Numbered from the stretch's first letter, positions 1 to 19,618 are shown. The stretch is DNA of 64,000 nucleotides from Glandiceps talaboti (GCF_964340395.1 NC_135560.1:17843098-17907097), one strand, 5' to 3'. Notes: generated by a model not told the origin, from the sequence alone. Numbers and translations are program-made.

Positions 1-960
1 AGTTTGTAGAACACAGCAATATCTTGTCTAACAGGAAAAAAAAGTTGTTTGAAATTACAGTTTGTAGAATGCTGTAATATCTTGACTGACGAGATTAACA
101 AAGTTGTCTGAAATTGGAGTTTGTAGAATGCTGTAATATCTTGACTAATGAGAGCTTAACAGTTTAGTCTGATGAGAAGATTCCTGTTTGAAAAGTTTGT
201 AGAATGCTGTAATATCTTGTCTGAGATTAACACAGACCTCTGAAACTGCAGTTTGTAGAATGCTGTAAAATATCTTGTCTGAGAAGATTAACACAGTTGT
301 TTGAAATTACAGTTTGTAGAACAGAGCAACATCTTGTCTAACAAGAGGAAAAGTTGTTTGAAATTACAGTTTGTAGAATGCTGTAATATCTTGTCTGATC
401 GACGAGAAGATTAACAGTACTTTGAAATTAATGGTACCATATAGTGTTTGTAGAAAGCTGTAATATCTTGTCTAACGAGAAGTTTAACAGTTTAGTCTGA
501 TGAGAAGATTAACACCTGTTTGAAAAGTTTGTAGAATGCTGTAATATCTTGTCTGAGAAGATTAACACAGATCTCTGAAAAATGCAGTTTGTAAAATGCT
601 GCAATATCTTGTCTGAGATTAACAGTTGTTTGAAATTACAGCTTGTAGAATGCTGTAAAATATCGTCTGAGAAGATTAACACAGTTCTTTGCAATTATGT
701 GTAGAACACAGCAATATCTTGTCTAATGAGGAAAAGTTGTTTGAAATTCCAGTTTGTAGAATGCTGTAATATCTTGTCTGACGAGAAGATTAACAGTTGT
801 TTGAAATTAATGGTACCATATAGTGTTTGCAGAGTGCGTTAAGTGTAATATCTTGTCTATTATTGAGAAGTTTAACACAGTTGTCTGAAATAATCTTGTC
901 TGATGAGTGTTTAAGTTGTTTGAAATTAATGGCACAATACAGAGTTTGTAGAGTGTTGTC
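1..960. repeat. Tandem satellite, unit about 60 bp
   Basis: About fifteen diverged units built on TTTGTAGAATGCTGTAATAT, followed by CTTGTCTGA, an AAGATTAACA segment and a TTGTTTGAAATTA segment. Some units carry insertions such as ATGGTACCATATAGTG, which suggests a higher-order period. Spacing varies between units and there are no unique spacers. The array is cut by the left edge of the window, so its full size is unknown. No open frame here looks like a protein. Confidence 0.85.
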
Positions 961-1309
961 AGTAATAAATAGTGTTCGAAATGTTGAAATTAAAGAAAAT
1001 GGATAATGGATAAAAACTACGAGCAACATACAGCGAAAAAGAATTGGACAAACAACACACCAAACCAGATTGAAAAGAGTTAAAATGCTGTGGCACACTG
1101 TATTTTCGATATAGAAGTAGCAGCAGTACGAACCGTAGTGACTAAAGTCACTCGCGTCCAAGGGCTGGTCCTGCTTGCAGACGATGGTGGACGCGTTTCG
1201 AGAAGGAAGGGATGACTTACTCATACTCCGTACGCAAGCAGGACTCGACTAACCGAGATCAAGAGCAAGACGTTTGACAAGGTAAGTTGGTACAGTGGAG
1301 TCTGGCTTA

Positions 1310-2871
1310 GGGACCGGACAGAATTTACGGCAGGGGGGGGGCCTGGGGAGAAATTATCTCTGACTTGTTTTTTTTCCTGGCCCCCCCATCCACTGTGACC
1401 AAAATTTCACAGCCCCCCCTTTCAAAAGTATAAAAATTTCATGGCCCCCCCCCCAAAAAAAAAAAGAAAAGAAAAAAGTGCACAATATCCTGCCCCCTAC
1501 AATAACTAAAAAGAGTACAATTTTTTTTGTTACTGTAGCACAACTGTAATATTTCTTTTGGTACTACTATTATGTTACTATTTCAGCCCAAACAACTTAG
1601 TAGTTGTAGAGGAAGTTTTTTAGAAAACAAAACAAAATAAAACATTTTGACCATACATGTAATCATACACATGTGGTATAATCTTGTGTATTTCCCAACT
1701 AGACACCATAAGTAGTCATCACTAATAAATACCAAGGCATTTGATGTGGTGGTTTTAACTGTCATTCACTGATACATACACAGAAACACAGACACAGAGT
1801 TAAACACACATTCACATGCGTGATTTGTGAAAAACTGTAGTGGGGACATTTGTGGGGAGTATAAAGAACATCACATCACCTACATAGTGTATTCAAATAT
1901 CTATTTATACTCATAACACAATAACTATCTAATGTCAGACATTTGTGATGTCATGAAGTGCTAGCAAACTAAGGATTTTATGCAGCTTTCAGTTTCCTAC
2001 ACCAAATGCATTACCAATACACCTGTAAATGTAAGACATTTGTGACTTCATGTCACTGATGAAAAAACACTTAACACCACGCAGACATCTAAATGCTTTA
2101 CAATATTTAGTACAGATAGATGCATTTGATGATGCTGAGGAGGGAAATAGTTTAATTTCACTGGTTTTAGATAGAAAGAAAGACAAGTCTTGCCTCATAT
2201 CTTCAGACTCTAGTGAGTCTGAGAGTGAAACTCAAGAATAGTGTCAAGGAAAGAAATAAAACACCTATCTAAATTAATCTGGCCAGACGTTTTTGTATTT
2301 ACATTTTTCACCAAAAGGTCACTTTTTAAACACATAAATTACAGGAACTATGCTAGAATATTACCGTATATATATATATTAGGACCTGTAATGTATCCTT
2401 GATGGTAATTACACACTGAACCTGTTTCCACAGTGCTAAAATGTATGTATGTATGTATGTATGTATGTATGTATGTATGTATGTATGTATGTATGTATGT
2501 ATGTATGTATACATATGTGTGTGTGTGTGTGTGTGTGTGTGAACAACTTGGAGTATATAAGAGTAATTAAGGGTGTATCAAATTAATCTTGAGTAGTGTG
2601 TTTATGCGTCACTAAATACAAACGTACACACTTCCATTTTAATACATAAATGAAAGTGTAGACATTCAATATTAAAGGCGATATCAAGTGCTATCTCATG
2701 CAATGCTAAATTTTCTAACATATTAAATTTTTTCAATGACAAAATATTTCGCGGCCCCCCCTTTCAAACCATGAGAATTTTCATGGCCCCCCCTTCAAGC
2801 CTCCCATTTTTTTCATGGCCCCCCCAATTTCTCCCCAGGCCCCCCCTCTGCCGTAAATTCTGTCCGGTCCC
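1310..2871. mobile_element. Inverted-repeat DNA element with TTA target duplication (PIF/Harbinger-like, non-autonomous)
   Basis: The ends are inverted repeats of about 45 bp starting GGGACCGGACAGAATTTACG on the left, with the matching complement ending at 2871. The trinucleotide TTA flanks both sides (1307-1309 and 2872-2874), the target duplication typical of PIF/Harbinger elements. Just inside each end are repeated C-runs of the form CATGGCCCCCCC, possibly transposase-binding subterminal repeats. The interior holds an (ATGT)n run followed by (GT)n at about 2441-2540. No transposase or Myb-like frame is visible; the largest frames are 60-70 codons. Superfamily assignment rests only on duplication length and sequence. 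Confidence 0.75.
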
Positions 2872-2874
2872 TTA

Positions 2875-5257
2875 GTCTATCAGCTAGCCCTCAGATGTTC
2901 TTCCGATAAAATACGACACACAGCCGAACAACGCTATCGAGGATGGAACATCCTAGGTCTAGCGAATGTCATCAGGATATAAATAACTGCCAATCAGAGA
3001 ACCGTATTAGCGACAAGCACAAACAGAGGACAATAGCTAAATTTTCATGCATATTCATCTTAAGGAGGGGCTTGTAAAAATAACCACCAATGCGTTAACT
3101 AAAATGTGTGAATGACAACGTCTACACACTCATCAAACACAATTACCATAAACTGATAAGACATAGTAATGACATAAATGTGTTTGTCAACACCTGCATG
3201 CAGAGATTGAAGATATTAAAGTATATATATGCATATATGGCCAAACCCACCGCTTATCGTAATCTCAATGGAATGTCCGGTCTGAAAAGATATTCGCTAG
3301 ACTGTTCGGGCAAGCCCTCACATGCGAACTTCGTTCGCTTATTGTTATAGCATCGAAAGAAAGCCCGAACGTCTAGCAGCAAGACTAAGTCTGGCTAGGC
3401 GTGGTGGAAAATACAGACAGGTCGATACGGTTTTTAATGCCGCCGTAGGCAATAAAAACAGAGAACGACAAGAAGAAGAAAAACGACCTGCACACAAACA
3501 AGAATGTCTTCACTGGAATATGGGGACGTATTCTTGAGTTGAGCAGAATAGAACGCACCTTTCAAAACCAGTAGAAAAGAAGCACACGATACACAGACTA
3601 GTCGGAAGTTCTTCTTCAGAAAACGCGTGTTCTCGTTTTTGGCTGGTTACAAACAAACAGCACTGCACAGCACAGCCCAGTACAACACAAAAAGAACTGC
3701 AAACGAAAAGCACCAGCAAAATATAATACTGGCAACAGGTTCAGTACAATTCGGGAAACAGGTAACGCAAAATACCGGATAAAAAAGGTTAGTCGTGGAG
3801 GTCAGCAGAGCTCAGAAAAAAAACCCCACACGTCCCACACGTTGTGTTGTCAACACTCGTCTCGGTTACGCGCGCCACCTCGATGCGCATGCATGCAAAA
3901 GTTATTGGCTCAAAAGTGAACGTTTTGCCCCAGCCTAAATATAAGGTCAACTGTAGATGGCAGTACATCACCATCATCATCATCATCATCATCATCATCC
4001 AAATTTAGTCATCCAGACTATTGCCGTTGAGGGCTTCAACCCCTTCCGAATCTGAACGCGTTAACAATAGTTTGCATAGTTTTTAAACTGTTTATACATG
4101 TACACCCCTGGTTGAATACATGAAGGCCAAATCACAGTCACTTGTGAGCTAAGTAATACAATATTCAAGGAGCTAATATTCTATTCAAGGATGGTCATAA
4201 TATGAAATAATATGTATTTTAATACGAGTATTGGAAAACATGTGTTTTAGTAAAAAGAACGTAGATTTGACCAAGGCAAACTTGGATTTGAACAACAAAA
4301 ATGTACGTTTTACAGAAAGAAAATAGGTCTATGGAACATGAATGGAAGTTATACAACAAGAAAATAGTTTTTTAAAAGAATATTGCAACTATGGTCACTT
4401 TGTCTTCATTTTTACCTTTTTTATACCTCATCAAACGCTCACGAAGTAATGTGACCAACTCTTATCTTGGGGTTGAAGTAATTTAAAAAAATCTACAGTA
4501 AAAATAAAATTCTGACCTACCTACCCTATTTTCTGATGTCAGAATCCGACATTTTTTTTTTCATTTTGCCTCATGTTTCATAGAACTGCTCACACCATAT
4601 TGACTGTATTGATGTTGGAGAGTGCCCTCAGTGTTGATTTTGCAGTGTTATTTTGTTTGTGTTAGAAAAGCAAAAAAGTCGACCTTTTCGCCAAAACTGT
4701 GGGTACAAGTTTGCTTTATCTTTACCTGTCACTATCCAAAATCACACTGACATACAAAAACAAAAACAACAAGCGACCTATCGGTCAGAATAGCTCCGCT
4801 GTTTTTTTTTAAATTTAATTTTTTATTTTGGTGACATGTAGAAGTGGTTCAGGTCTTCACTATGCAGTTTTGTTTTAGCGATGCAATAAAGTGGTTAGTG
4901 GTTTCATATGATGTCTCACTATAAAACACATTTTACACAGAAGTTGGTAATGTATTGTACTTTTATACCATAGTCACCATTTTATAACAAAAATCTACTG
5001 TTATGAAAAATTGCACAAAATCTCAGAAAAAAATGACTGGGAAATGCACACAAGAAAAAGAAAAAAAGAGGATTTTGAGGTTGGCTATAAATAATTCCAG
5101 TGTCTTACAGCTGTAACCCTGGAAAATTTTAATGATGAATGAAATAAACTAGGGATCTAAAATAATTTTGAGGCAATTTGAATTTCAATTTTCTAACAAA
5201 TTTACAAAGTCAACAACATTCAACTTGTACTAGTTGTGGTAGATATATATAGGGAAG
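2875..5257. other. Intergenic stretch without a supported gene
   Basis: Mostly AT-rich sequence with a slightly more CpG-containing patch near 2,880-3,950. Short frames here (up to about 80 codons) show no recognisable motif. An (ATC)n run lies at 3970-4000. Together with 961-1306 this is the least AT-rich part of the left flank; a donor-like AAG|GTAAGT sits at 1281/1282. A non-coding first exon or promoter is possible but not shown. Confidence 0.5.
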
Positions 5258-5258
5258 A

Positions 5259-5812
5259 AATGTATTAATCACCATCTTAGTTTCCGTACGGCGACAATCT
5301 CAAGTACCCGGAAGAGAGTCATTCTCAGCCATACGTTACAGTGGTAACACTCGTTCATGTTCGGTTACCTTTCACAAAGAAAACACAACGAAATGGTTGA
5401 AATGATCTCTTTTTTTATTTCTTTTCATCACAACAACAAAATCTGCGTGATTGATCAAAAGTGTTGTAAACTAAACCAGAAATAGAATTATCGGACTGGC
5501 TAAACTTCCCGATGAACTGGAGTAAGGTCCTACTACTTCCAAGTAAGCCTCGACAGTACTATAGTACGTGAGAAAATCGTCTCAAACTAGCGATACAACT
5601 TTCAAAATATAACTTGACATGTCTTCATTTGTTAGAGTTATACAATTCAAGACGGGTTTTCACTCGAAAACAACAATTCTGTGAATAATGACACTCTGAA
5701 CGCAGCGATTTCTCGGACGATGTTACCACTGTAACGTATGGCTGACAACGACTTGCTTCCGGGTTAGTCCCTCGTGCATACGGGTGGATTGTCGGCGATT
5801 AATACATACATC
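5259..5812. mobile_element. Inverted-repeat element (MITE or foldback), about 550 bp
   Basis: Two imperfect inverted arms of about 100 bp face each other. The left arm runs from TGTATTAATC through CCCGGAAG to GCCATACGTTACAGTGGTAA near 5350. The right arm, about 5715-5812, is its reverse complement with indels. The best-conserved block is the innermost GCCATACGTTACAGTGGTAA, identical in both arms. The interior (about 5360-5715) has no coding frame. I could not fix a target duplication, so the superfamily is open. Confidence 0.65.
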
Positions 5813-5844
5813 GTCTGATATTTTAATTCACAGTGTTTCTTGTG

Positions 5845-5875
5845 ACCGGCGCCTGTCAGCAGACTCTGCCATTTT
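5845..5875. mobile_element. Relict fragment of the long-TIR element family
   Basis: About 30 bases around CGGCGCCTGTCAGCAGACTC, followed by a T-run in the opposite sense, match a distinctive subterminal block in both large elements at 52,952-57,569. No further similarity to that family is visible on either side, so this is either a degraded remnant or a captured fragment. Confidence 0.45.
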
Positions 5876-7082
5876 TTTCATCATTCCATTGTATTTAAAC
5901 CTTGTACTTGACATTTCGCAATATTTATAATTCTCAACAAAATACCTCAACATGCCTCACTTCGCTCGTACTCAAAGCAGCCCCGCGCGGTATGATCACT
6001 GACACTGATGACATGATGAGAGAGAACCTTTTCGGATTTACATGTAAAACGGGGAAAGATACGCAAAACATAATGCAAAGTCTGAAGCCAAATTAAAGTT
6101 GTAATTATTTTAATTATTTTTACTTGCCAAATATTTGCATTTTGGAAAGGCAAGACACGTTCATGTCGTTTAACTTTACATGTGAACTGTCGGCCATAAC
6201 TTCAACCGCATGTCTGCCATGCCCTTCCTTACGCAAGTTGTCTGAATTCTGGTTCACTGTCATTCCAAATTGCACGACAATATAGAATTAACCACAAGTT
6301 ACATGTTATCTGAAAACATCACACTTTTATAGTGGGTCTGAAGTGTGATTTTAGTGAGTACCAAGAACGTCCTGTGTTGATACTCAAGATACTTGCTGTG
6401 GAAAATCGCTCGGTCAAATGAGGTCACCTTCAGCTTCTGGTCGAATCAGGATAGAGTATGCAAATGAGGATGTTGCGGACTGATTTGGAGTTTACAACCC
6501 TGTTTCGAACAAACGCTTGTCATTTGGGCGCCCAATGCGTAGAATTATGACTATAGCACATATTACATTGCTTGTTTGACGTCAATAGTGTCTTTTGAAA
6601 AGTGGCAGTTTACTTAAAGTCTCGTCGACTGATTTCCAATATGGCGTCGGTCATTATGCTCATTAACATATTCATTTTTTTTTCAAATTACAAAAAAAAA
6701 ATCATAAAAAATAAAAATGAGGATGTGCTGACTTGAAATTAACAAATCTGAGTAAGCTACCCCCTGCGCATCAACACGCCAGATATCAAAGCAATCTAAT
6801 AAGAGGTTTTCAAGGAGTTGATGAAAATGACATTTTATGAAAAAAAATCATAAAAAATTGAAAATGGCACAGATCAACTTGGCATGAACAAATCTGAATA
6901 GCCTCCCCCCAGGGAACATGCACACCAAATATCGAAGAATTCCGACTGTCACTTCCGGAGTAGATAGTAAAAATATAAAAGTTTGACGGACACCTATGAT
7001 TCACTCTACTCTCTATACCTCAATACCCACCTATACCTAAAGCTACGCTTTCAGCTTTCGCTGACAGCGGAGCTAAAAATGC

Positions 7083-7141
<59 letters not shown>

Positions 7142-8108
7142 CACATACAAGCACAGACACAATTCTATTTCTCTGATTTTTATTGTTTTGTACATGGAAA
7201 TGCCAATTGCAGAGACATATTATTCATGCATATTTTGTGACAGCTGCTTATATGTGATTCTTGGTAATATTTTTTGCAAAATTGTTATCATAATATAAAA
7301 TAACTAATAATATATCACCAATGACAGTACAGGGCATGGTAATAAACTGTACAAACAATTGCTTTGTGTAATTCTATTACACCACACACCTTAAAGATGT
7401 GTACCACTGTTATTCAATTATTTGCTGCCATTACTCTGTCCAAAATTACAAAAAAACAGCATACTGTTAATGTACACAAATCATAGATATGAAACATTTC
7501 ATTTTTCAAAAATAAGTTGAAAGATAATATTTTGATCAATAGAATGACTTGTCAGATACAAAAAGATAAACCACTGAAGTCCAGATATTGCAGAGTTTGC
7601 TCAGACTTAAATACTAGTATGTGCACTCTGCCCTTTGGTCAGACTAGGGAGATGTGATCAGGGTGTGGGGTAGTCTAGATGTGGTAGTTATTTAGCTTAG
7701 GAAAGATAACCAGATGTACTGACATATAAAAAGCAAAAACTCTTGTTTACACCAAATTCTGTTGAATGGTATATCAAAATTTAGTCTCACCCCTCAGGAT
7801 GGCTCTCCCCAAACACTGTACACTTGTTCACCAACAACCTTGGCCACCAAATCCACACCTCGGCAGTATATAAGAATTGAAAGCCAATGTCAGATTTGGA
7901 TCAAAATTTGGGTATAGAAAAACAGTTGTCTGACAGAGATATAGAAAAAAAGTTAGTTCTGAAGTAAAGAATGATTGTATGGCTCCACTGATCAAATTGC
8001 TAATAACTCAAGACCATATGGGATTCATAATGGTGTTTATAAACCTAAAAATAGGAAATGTTAGTAGAGCAAAAGATCTTTACAATGGATAACACTGAAG
8101 TAAACCAG
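5876..8108. other. Intergenic sequence with duplication and microsatellite
   Basis: No gene is supported. A roughly 150-bp segment is tandemly duplicated with divergence at about 6690-6835 and 6838-6990; each copy has a run of A residues around ATCATAAAAAAT, then AACAAATCTGA and a C-rich block. A (CATATA)n microsatellite lies at about 7081-7148. The sequence ATGGCGTCGG near 6642 resembles a translation start context but opens only a short low-complexity frame. Confidence 0.5.
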
Positions 8109-8290
8109 TTTCTCTATGTGCTACACTCACTCATAGCATTCATATCAAGTGTAAAAGTATACTGTTTCAATTGGTTCATTTACAAGCCTAGCATGTGGCC
8201 TTTCTAATGTGATCAATTAGCAAATGAAACAGTGTACTTTTACACTTGATATGGATGCTATAAACAATTGTGGTGCATACAGAAAATGTC
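8109..8290. mobile_element. Short palindromic element (MITE-like)
   Basis: Inverted arms of about 75-80 bp with several mismatches, strongest at ATATCAAGTGTAAAAGTA on the left (about 8149) and its complement ACTTTTACACTTGATAT on the right. About 25 unpaired bases separate the arms. There is no coding content and no clear target duplication. Confidence 0.55.
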
Positions 8291-8998
8291 TTATTTGGGT
8301 GTTACGGGTTGTAGATGCTCTGCTAAACATTTTCCCCCATATGTTCTTTTAGCCTATCTTATTATGTAAACTAACAGGAATACACTATCATGAACTGGAC
8401 AACTCTAACTTTTTGTTTTCATCAATGATGCTTTCTGGTCCTTAAAAATTTACAAGTTCAGTTAATTGCTACACCTTGCATGGAATATTTATGCCAACAT
8501 GAAAACAGTTCTGTGAATGTAAACTCCATTACTATAAACTCAAAATGAGAACGCTTCATTAAATAAGTCATTTAATACATTTACTTTTATGGAGAAAAAT
8601 AGAAAATAAATCCTGAGCTGAAATAAAATTAGGGAAAATATACTAGTGTGAAAGTCTAAACTTTGACTGTTCAACTACTAATGGCAGTCGCTCTAGCCAG
8701 ATGGGCTCTACCAAAAAATACATGGGTCCACAATGGAATATGATATAGGTCTACAGTAGGGTGTGTGGTTTGTCACACAGGGAAGATTAAATGGTTTATC
8801 ATTGGTTCTACACTCATACCATTATAAATGACAGTTTTTAGTGGAGTGGCCATAATAATGAATCTTTCACTGGAAATACATCAAAAGCCTGCAGCTTGCT
8901 CTTTTCAGCAGAGCTTTCACGATGTAATTGTACAGCACCTCTGAACTTTACTTAGTATTGGATACTGGCGCTTTATAAATGACTTGGTTGACTGATTA

Positions 8999-9032
<34 letters not shown>

Positions 9033-10065
9033 CTTTCAAGCCTAGGCACACCCTTACCCAGGTTCACCATACATACCCCCCTCCCCCCTCTCGGCTAGAC
9101 ACTGCTACTTAACACTGCAATGTACATGTTTTAATAGTTAACTAGCATACAAAATCTTCCCGTCACACCAAACTTACACCTACATAGGTGCCAGAGAAAT
9201 TTGTAGTATCTGGCACCACATCATGAAATCATAAGTTGTTAAAAACTCAGGACACACTGAACATTGATCATTGGTCTGACAAATAACACCACTTTCATAA
9301 ATTCAAGTTAGAAACATGTCTAACATAATATTGCCCTTGGTTGAAGTTTCACCTTACATAATTCTCTGTTTGATATTCCCAGTGAATAACTTGTTTCTAG
9401 TCTACAGTATTATGTACTTTGAAATAGTTGTCACAGAGAGTAAAATCTCTGTAAATTCTTCGGAATCATGCTGAAGAGAAAATTTGCCATTTGGTATTTA
9501 TACAAGTGTAGTGTGATAATCATAGCACATTTCAGATTGGAAGGTGTGTGTATGTCTTGTACTTGACATGCAACATAACTATCTATCTATACTTTTACAT
9601 GTAATGGTTCAGATTTTGTAGTCCTGTGGGTGATACTGTAACAGGAGTCCTGTGATGCACAAGTACCGGTGTGGCGTATTTGTGGTTGCCATGTTCTTGG
9701 CAGAAAATGCAGTAGAAAACATACACTCCACACGAATGCAAAGACCGTGACCCAACCTGGCACTAAACTGTTATGAGGTTCTACTATTATTACATATTCA
9801 AAGCAGAAAATTTCATGAAAATGTATACATGTTTACATATTTCGGGGGCTAATAAATGTTACAGAATTGACACAGAAAAGGCACTGTTTAAATAAATAAG
9901 AGTGTGATATGCAACAATATCAGTGCCAGACTCTTGAGCAGATCTGTGAAGTTCAAATGGTGCTCTTGAGGGTGCATTTACCTGCTCTCACATCTGAGAA
10001 GCAGTTAGGAACCCAAGTAACAGAACAGCAGTACTTATTACTACTAATATTAGCTCATACAGTAA
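8291..10065. other. Intergenic sequence, no gene recognised
   Basis: AT-rich sequence containing a (TTGA)n run at about 8993-9032. No frame with recognisable protein motifs was found on either strand. Confidence 0.5.
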
Positions 10066-10068
10066 TTA

Positions 10069-10394
10069 GGGGAGAACCATTTGAGTTCGGGGGAGAAGGA
10101 AGTGGGTATGGCAGCAAATTTTCCCCCCATCACTGTGACAGCAATTTTTTTTTTCTATTGTCAATCCTGCATCAAATTATTTTTTCCATATGCAGGAGCA
10201 ATGCAATTTTTTTTTCTTGGTTACCAATTTTGTAGCACATTGCAAGAAATATTTTTTTACTTTTGTCTGTTGAAACACTTTTTTTTTTTCTCAAGCCAGT
10301 ACGGGATCAAATTATTTTTTTTCCTTCATCTGCCAACAAATTTTTTCCCCCAAAAGCCTCCTCCTCTCAAAGAAAAAATCAAATGGTTCTCCCC
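10069..10394. mobile_element. 326-bp MITE with TTA target duplication
   Basis: Terminal inverted repeats GGGGAGAACCATTTGA and TCAAATGGTTCTCCCC are flanked by TTA at 10066-10068 and 10395-10397. The interior is a chain of long T runs and C runs on the plus strand with no real coding potential; the ~100-codon frames across it are low-complexity artefacts. TTA plus GGG ends resemble the larger element at 1310, but the TIR sequences differ otherwise. A PIF/Harbinger-type MITE is the simplest reading. Confidence 0.75.
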
Positions 10395-11709
10395 TTAGAG
10401 GGTGTAAGTTCATTCCATTGCAATGACAGACAATGACTGGAATGGGTATATATGCATATTTACATTATTATGTTTTAACTGATTCCTTATAAGTTATAAT
10501 GAGCTTTAATACTATAATAGCTGTAACTGGAAAATTTTCCCTTCACTGTTTTGTTACACAAACACACACATGCATCAGAAATGTTTAGCATTTAGAGAGC
10601 TTGATACACAGAACTGACCATTCAGAGGTAAACTGAAAGATCTTCTCACCCCTTTCCACAAACAACTTACAGGGGAACTGTGTGATTACTGTTTTGCAAC
10701 AAAATAATGTTGCATCCAATCATATCACACCTTTCAGATTATTGACAGTTACACATCCTGCATGTTCACACCCACACTGGACATGGTGTGCATTATCAAA
10801 TTCAGATAGGGCAGATAGCTCTCAGACATGTGTGAATATTTATATTTGGCCCCAAACATAGAATATGTAACATATATCAGTAACAAGTTTACATATATCA
10901 GACATCTGTTGGCAACAGTAAAGATTCTTTTGCTTTGATTCCCCCCCCCCCCCTCCCCCCAAGCTATCCTACAGCGTGTCTATAGTCATAAGTGGAGGGA
11001 TGATAAGGATGCTCCCTGCTATGTGTTTTACAGTCTACATCAAAGGGTGTATAAACAGTGCATGTACAGAATGGGTAGACTTGATGAAAATCAGTATATG
11101 ATTTCTTTGAACAACATGTAGTTATTTGTCAATATCATGATGACAACTGGCACGCAATGTCTTACTTAGAAATACATGGAACTATTATTTTCAAATTTCA
11201 AGATATATCTGGGTTATTTGTCTTCATTTTGAAGTAGTATTCAGAGCCAACAAATGTAACTTTTCAGAGTAGTTTCCAGTATATTTCAACCACAGATTTG
11301 TTGACTTGTCAGACACTGGAAATTTTCTACATCTTATGGCTGGTTATTTAATAAATTTCACTTCCAGGAATTTCAAGGAGTAATTTTTTTTACAGACTTT
11401 CTAGGCATGGTTTGAAATTACACAAACTTTCCAAGCATGTGTAACCCCTGGGATTATGCTGTACTTATAATATTAGTTACCATGATTAAACAGTGCAATA
11501 CAATTGTTGAGGGTGCTCTAAGCAGTCGAAGTCTGCCATGCAGATTGAGTGGAGCACTGCCAGCAACTGTATTCTATGGTCTCTGTTCTGTTTTTTGAGT
11601 TTAGTTGCTGTATGATGCAAGTTATAGTTTTTCTTGTTATCTTAGTATCCAACAAAGTATATAACAAAACCTGTTTGGAAAAATTGGTGGTTTAATTTAA
11701 ATATGTACA

Positions 11710-11835
11710 TCCAAATACTAGTATGGCCTTTGTACACCCATGTCCACATATAGTTTTTGTACACCCAAATATGGAACTCGCATACCCAAAAATGGAATTT
11801 GCATGCCCAAATATGGACATTGTAAATCCAATCAT
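11710..11835. repeat. Short tandem repeat, unit about 27 bp
   Basis: Four to five diverged units contain variants of CACCCAAATATGGA. Because the unit is a multiple of three, several frames stay open and give repetitive peptides; I take these as a by-product of the repeat, not a gene. The surrounding 10,398-12,260 stretch shows no gene. Confidence 0.6.
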
Positions 11836-12267
11836 GGTCTGTGAGTACACTTTTGTTGTAGAGCTCCTGTGCCCTCCAAAGATCAATCACATATGCTGTA
11901 CAAACATACTTCACAAGATCCTTATTCTAGCATTAACAATAAAGACAAAACAATAAAGAATAATTAAAACTGTTTGGAACAATTTCAAAAATGTACACAG
12001 ACATACACATACTGACAATGCATCCCTTTATTGCCTCATATTAATATAAGCTAAGAAAAACTTTTAAAATTCCCCACATTTTCTCTGATGATATCTACCT
12101 CCTTACCAAACTACAATGGTTTCTGACTCTACAGGCCTATATCAGTTAGTTACTATATACCATGGACTGTTTCTACCTCTATTTCAATATTACATTGTCT
12201 TAAATTATAAAGTGTTTCTTAATCTCATAACCTCCACTGGCAAACCCTTGAATCAATTCCCAACCTG

Positions 12268-12495
12268 TTCATGTATGTAGCATGCCATCATATGATTGGT
12301 GGCAATTGATACTGTATTGCCCAATAGAGTGATTCATAACATAGGCTTGGATAAAACACCACCACTTGACTAATATGATTGGTGGTAATTGACACTGTAT
12401 TGCCCAATAGGGTGATTTGTAACTTAAGGCTTTGGTAACACACCACCACATAGCTGCAACATGATTAGTGGCAATTGACATTGCATGGCCAAATA
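12268..12495. repeat. Tandem repeat, three units of about 95 bp
   Basis: Three diverged units each carry ATGATTGGTGGCAATTGA (or a close variant), then TGTATTGCCCAATAG and ACACCACCAC. The units are direct and contiguous. No coding function is indicated. Confidence 0.7.
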
Positions 12496-12685
12496 GGGTT
12501 ACATGAGAATAGGTTCATAAATGGGTAGTTCCATTTATTGATATGCAAAACTACAACTTCTCCAAATGGCAGTGTCATTGGCTAGTAAGTTGTACGGTGT
12601 TGATAAATTATATCCAAATGAAACAGGCTTAAAGGGACCTTTCTGAATGGTCATGAAAATGAAGGATGTTGGCAATTTCTGGCCT

Positions 12686-12697
12686 TGGTGTGTGTGT

Positions 12698-12776
<79 letters not shown>
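12686..12776. repeat. (TG)n microsatellite
   Basis: An almost pure TG run of about 90 bases, with one GAG interruption near the left end. Confidence 0.95.
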
Positions 12777-13301
12777 GTGCAATACACAACAAAACAGAGG
12801 ACTGATCCAAGGCTTTACCAATGGAGGTAATGTATCAAAAATGCTTGATAATTTAATGTTACATACTAAATGACTTTTCTGAAAAGTCCCAATACAACAC
12901 TACTTCTAATGTGAACTCTAGCTACATTTACACAAATTACATTTTGTATTTTCACTTTTTTTTCTGTAAATAAAAAGTATAAATCAACCTCAGCAACACT
13001 TGAGTTTAGCTGAGTGTTCTCCTCTGTTCTTATTTTCCAAAAAAACCATGATGTTTCTGACACAGACTGGACTTCTTGGCATGGAACAGTTGTGATAAAA
13101 AAATCAAGAAATGCCAAATTGCAGGTTTACGTATGAAGTTGATAAAAGCTTACATTCATATAGCCAGTGCTTGTGGTCATGATATGTCCTACGATTACTT
13201 TGTGTAACTGCAACAACGTCACTGTACTTGTACAACACTGTTACAGCAATCATAGGAAATAGATGGTATTTGTCTAATTCTAAATGTGTTCATTCTTGTC
13301 G

Positions 13302-19618
<6,317 letters not shown>

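Noticed and set aside
1-960. CRISPR-like regularity of direct repeats
   Set aside because: Units are contiguous and diverged, there are no unique spacers, and the window is clearly eukaryotic.
790-1224. 144-codon minus-strand frame
   Set aside because: Over half of it runs through the ~60-bp satellite, and the rest has no recognised domain. The hydrophobic stretch comes from AT-rich sequence.
3322-3537. 71-codon basic frame in a CpG-containing patch
   Set aside because: No recognisable motif and no supported splice partners; possibly part of a promoter-proximal exon, but not demonstrable.
10081-10398. Frames of about 105 codons rich in Phe
   Set aside because: They are produced by T-runs inside a MITE with TTA duplications.
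961-13301. Possible ANO8 (the human neighbour of DDA1)
   Set aside because: I looked for anoctamin membrane-segment exons on both strands and saw none. The gene may lie further left or be absent from this block.
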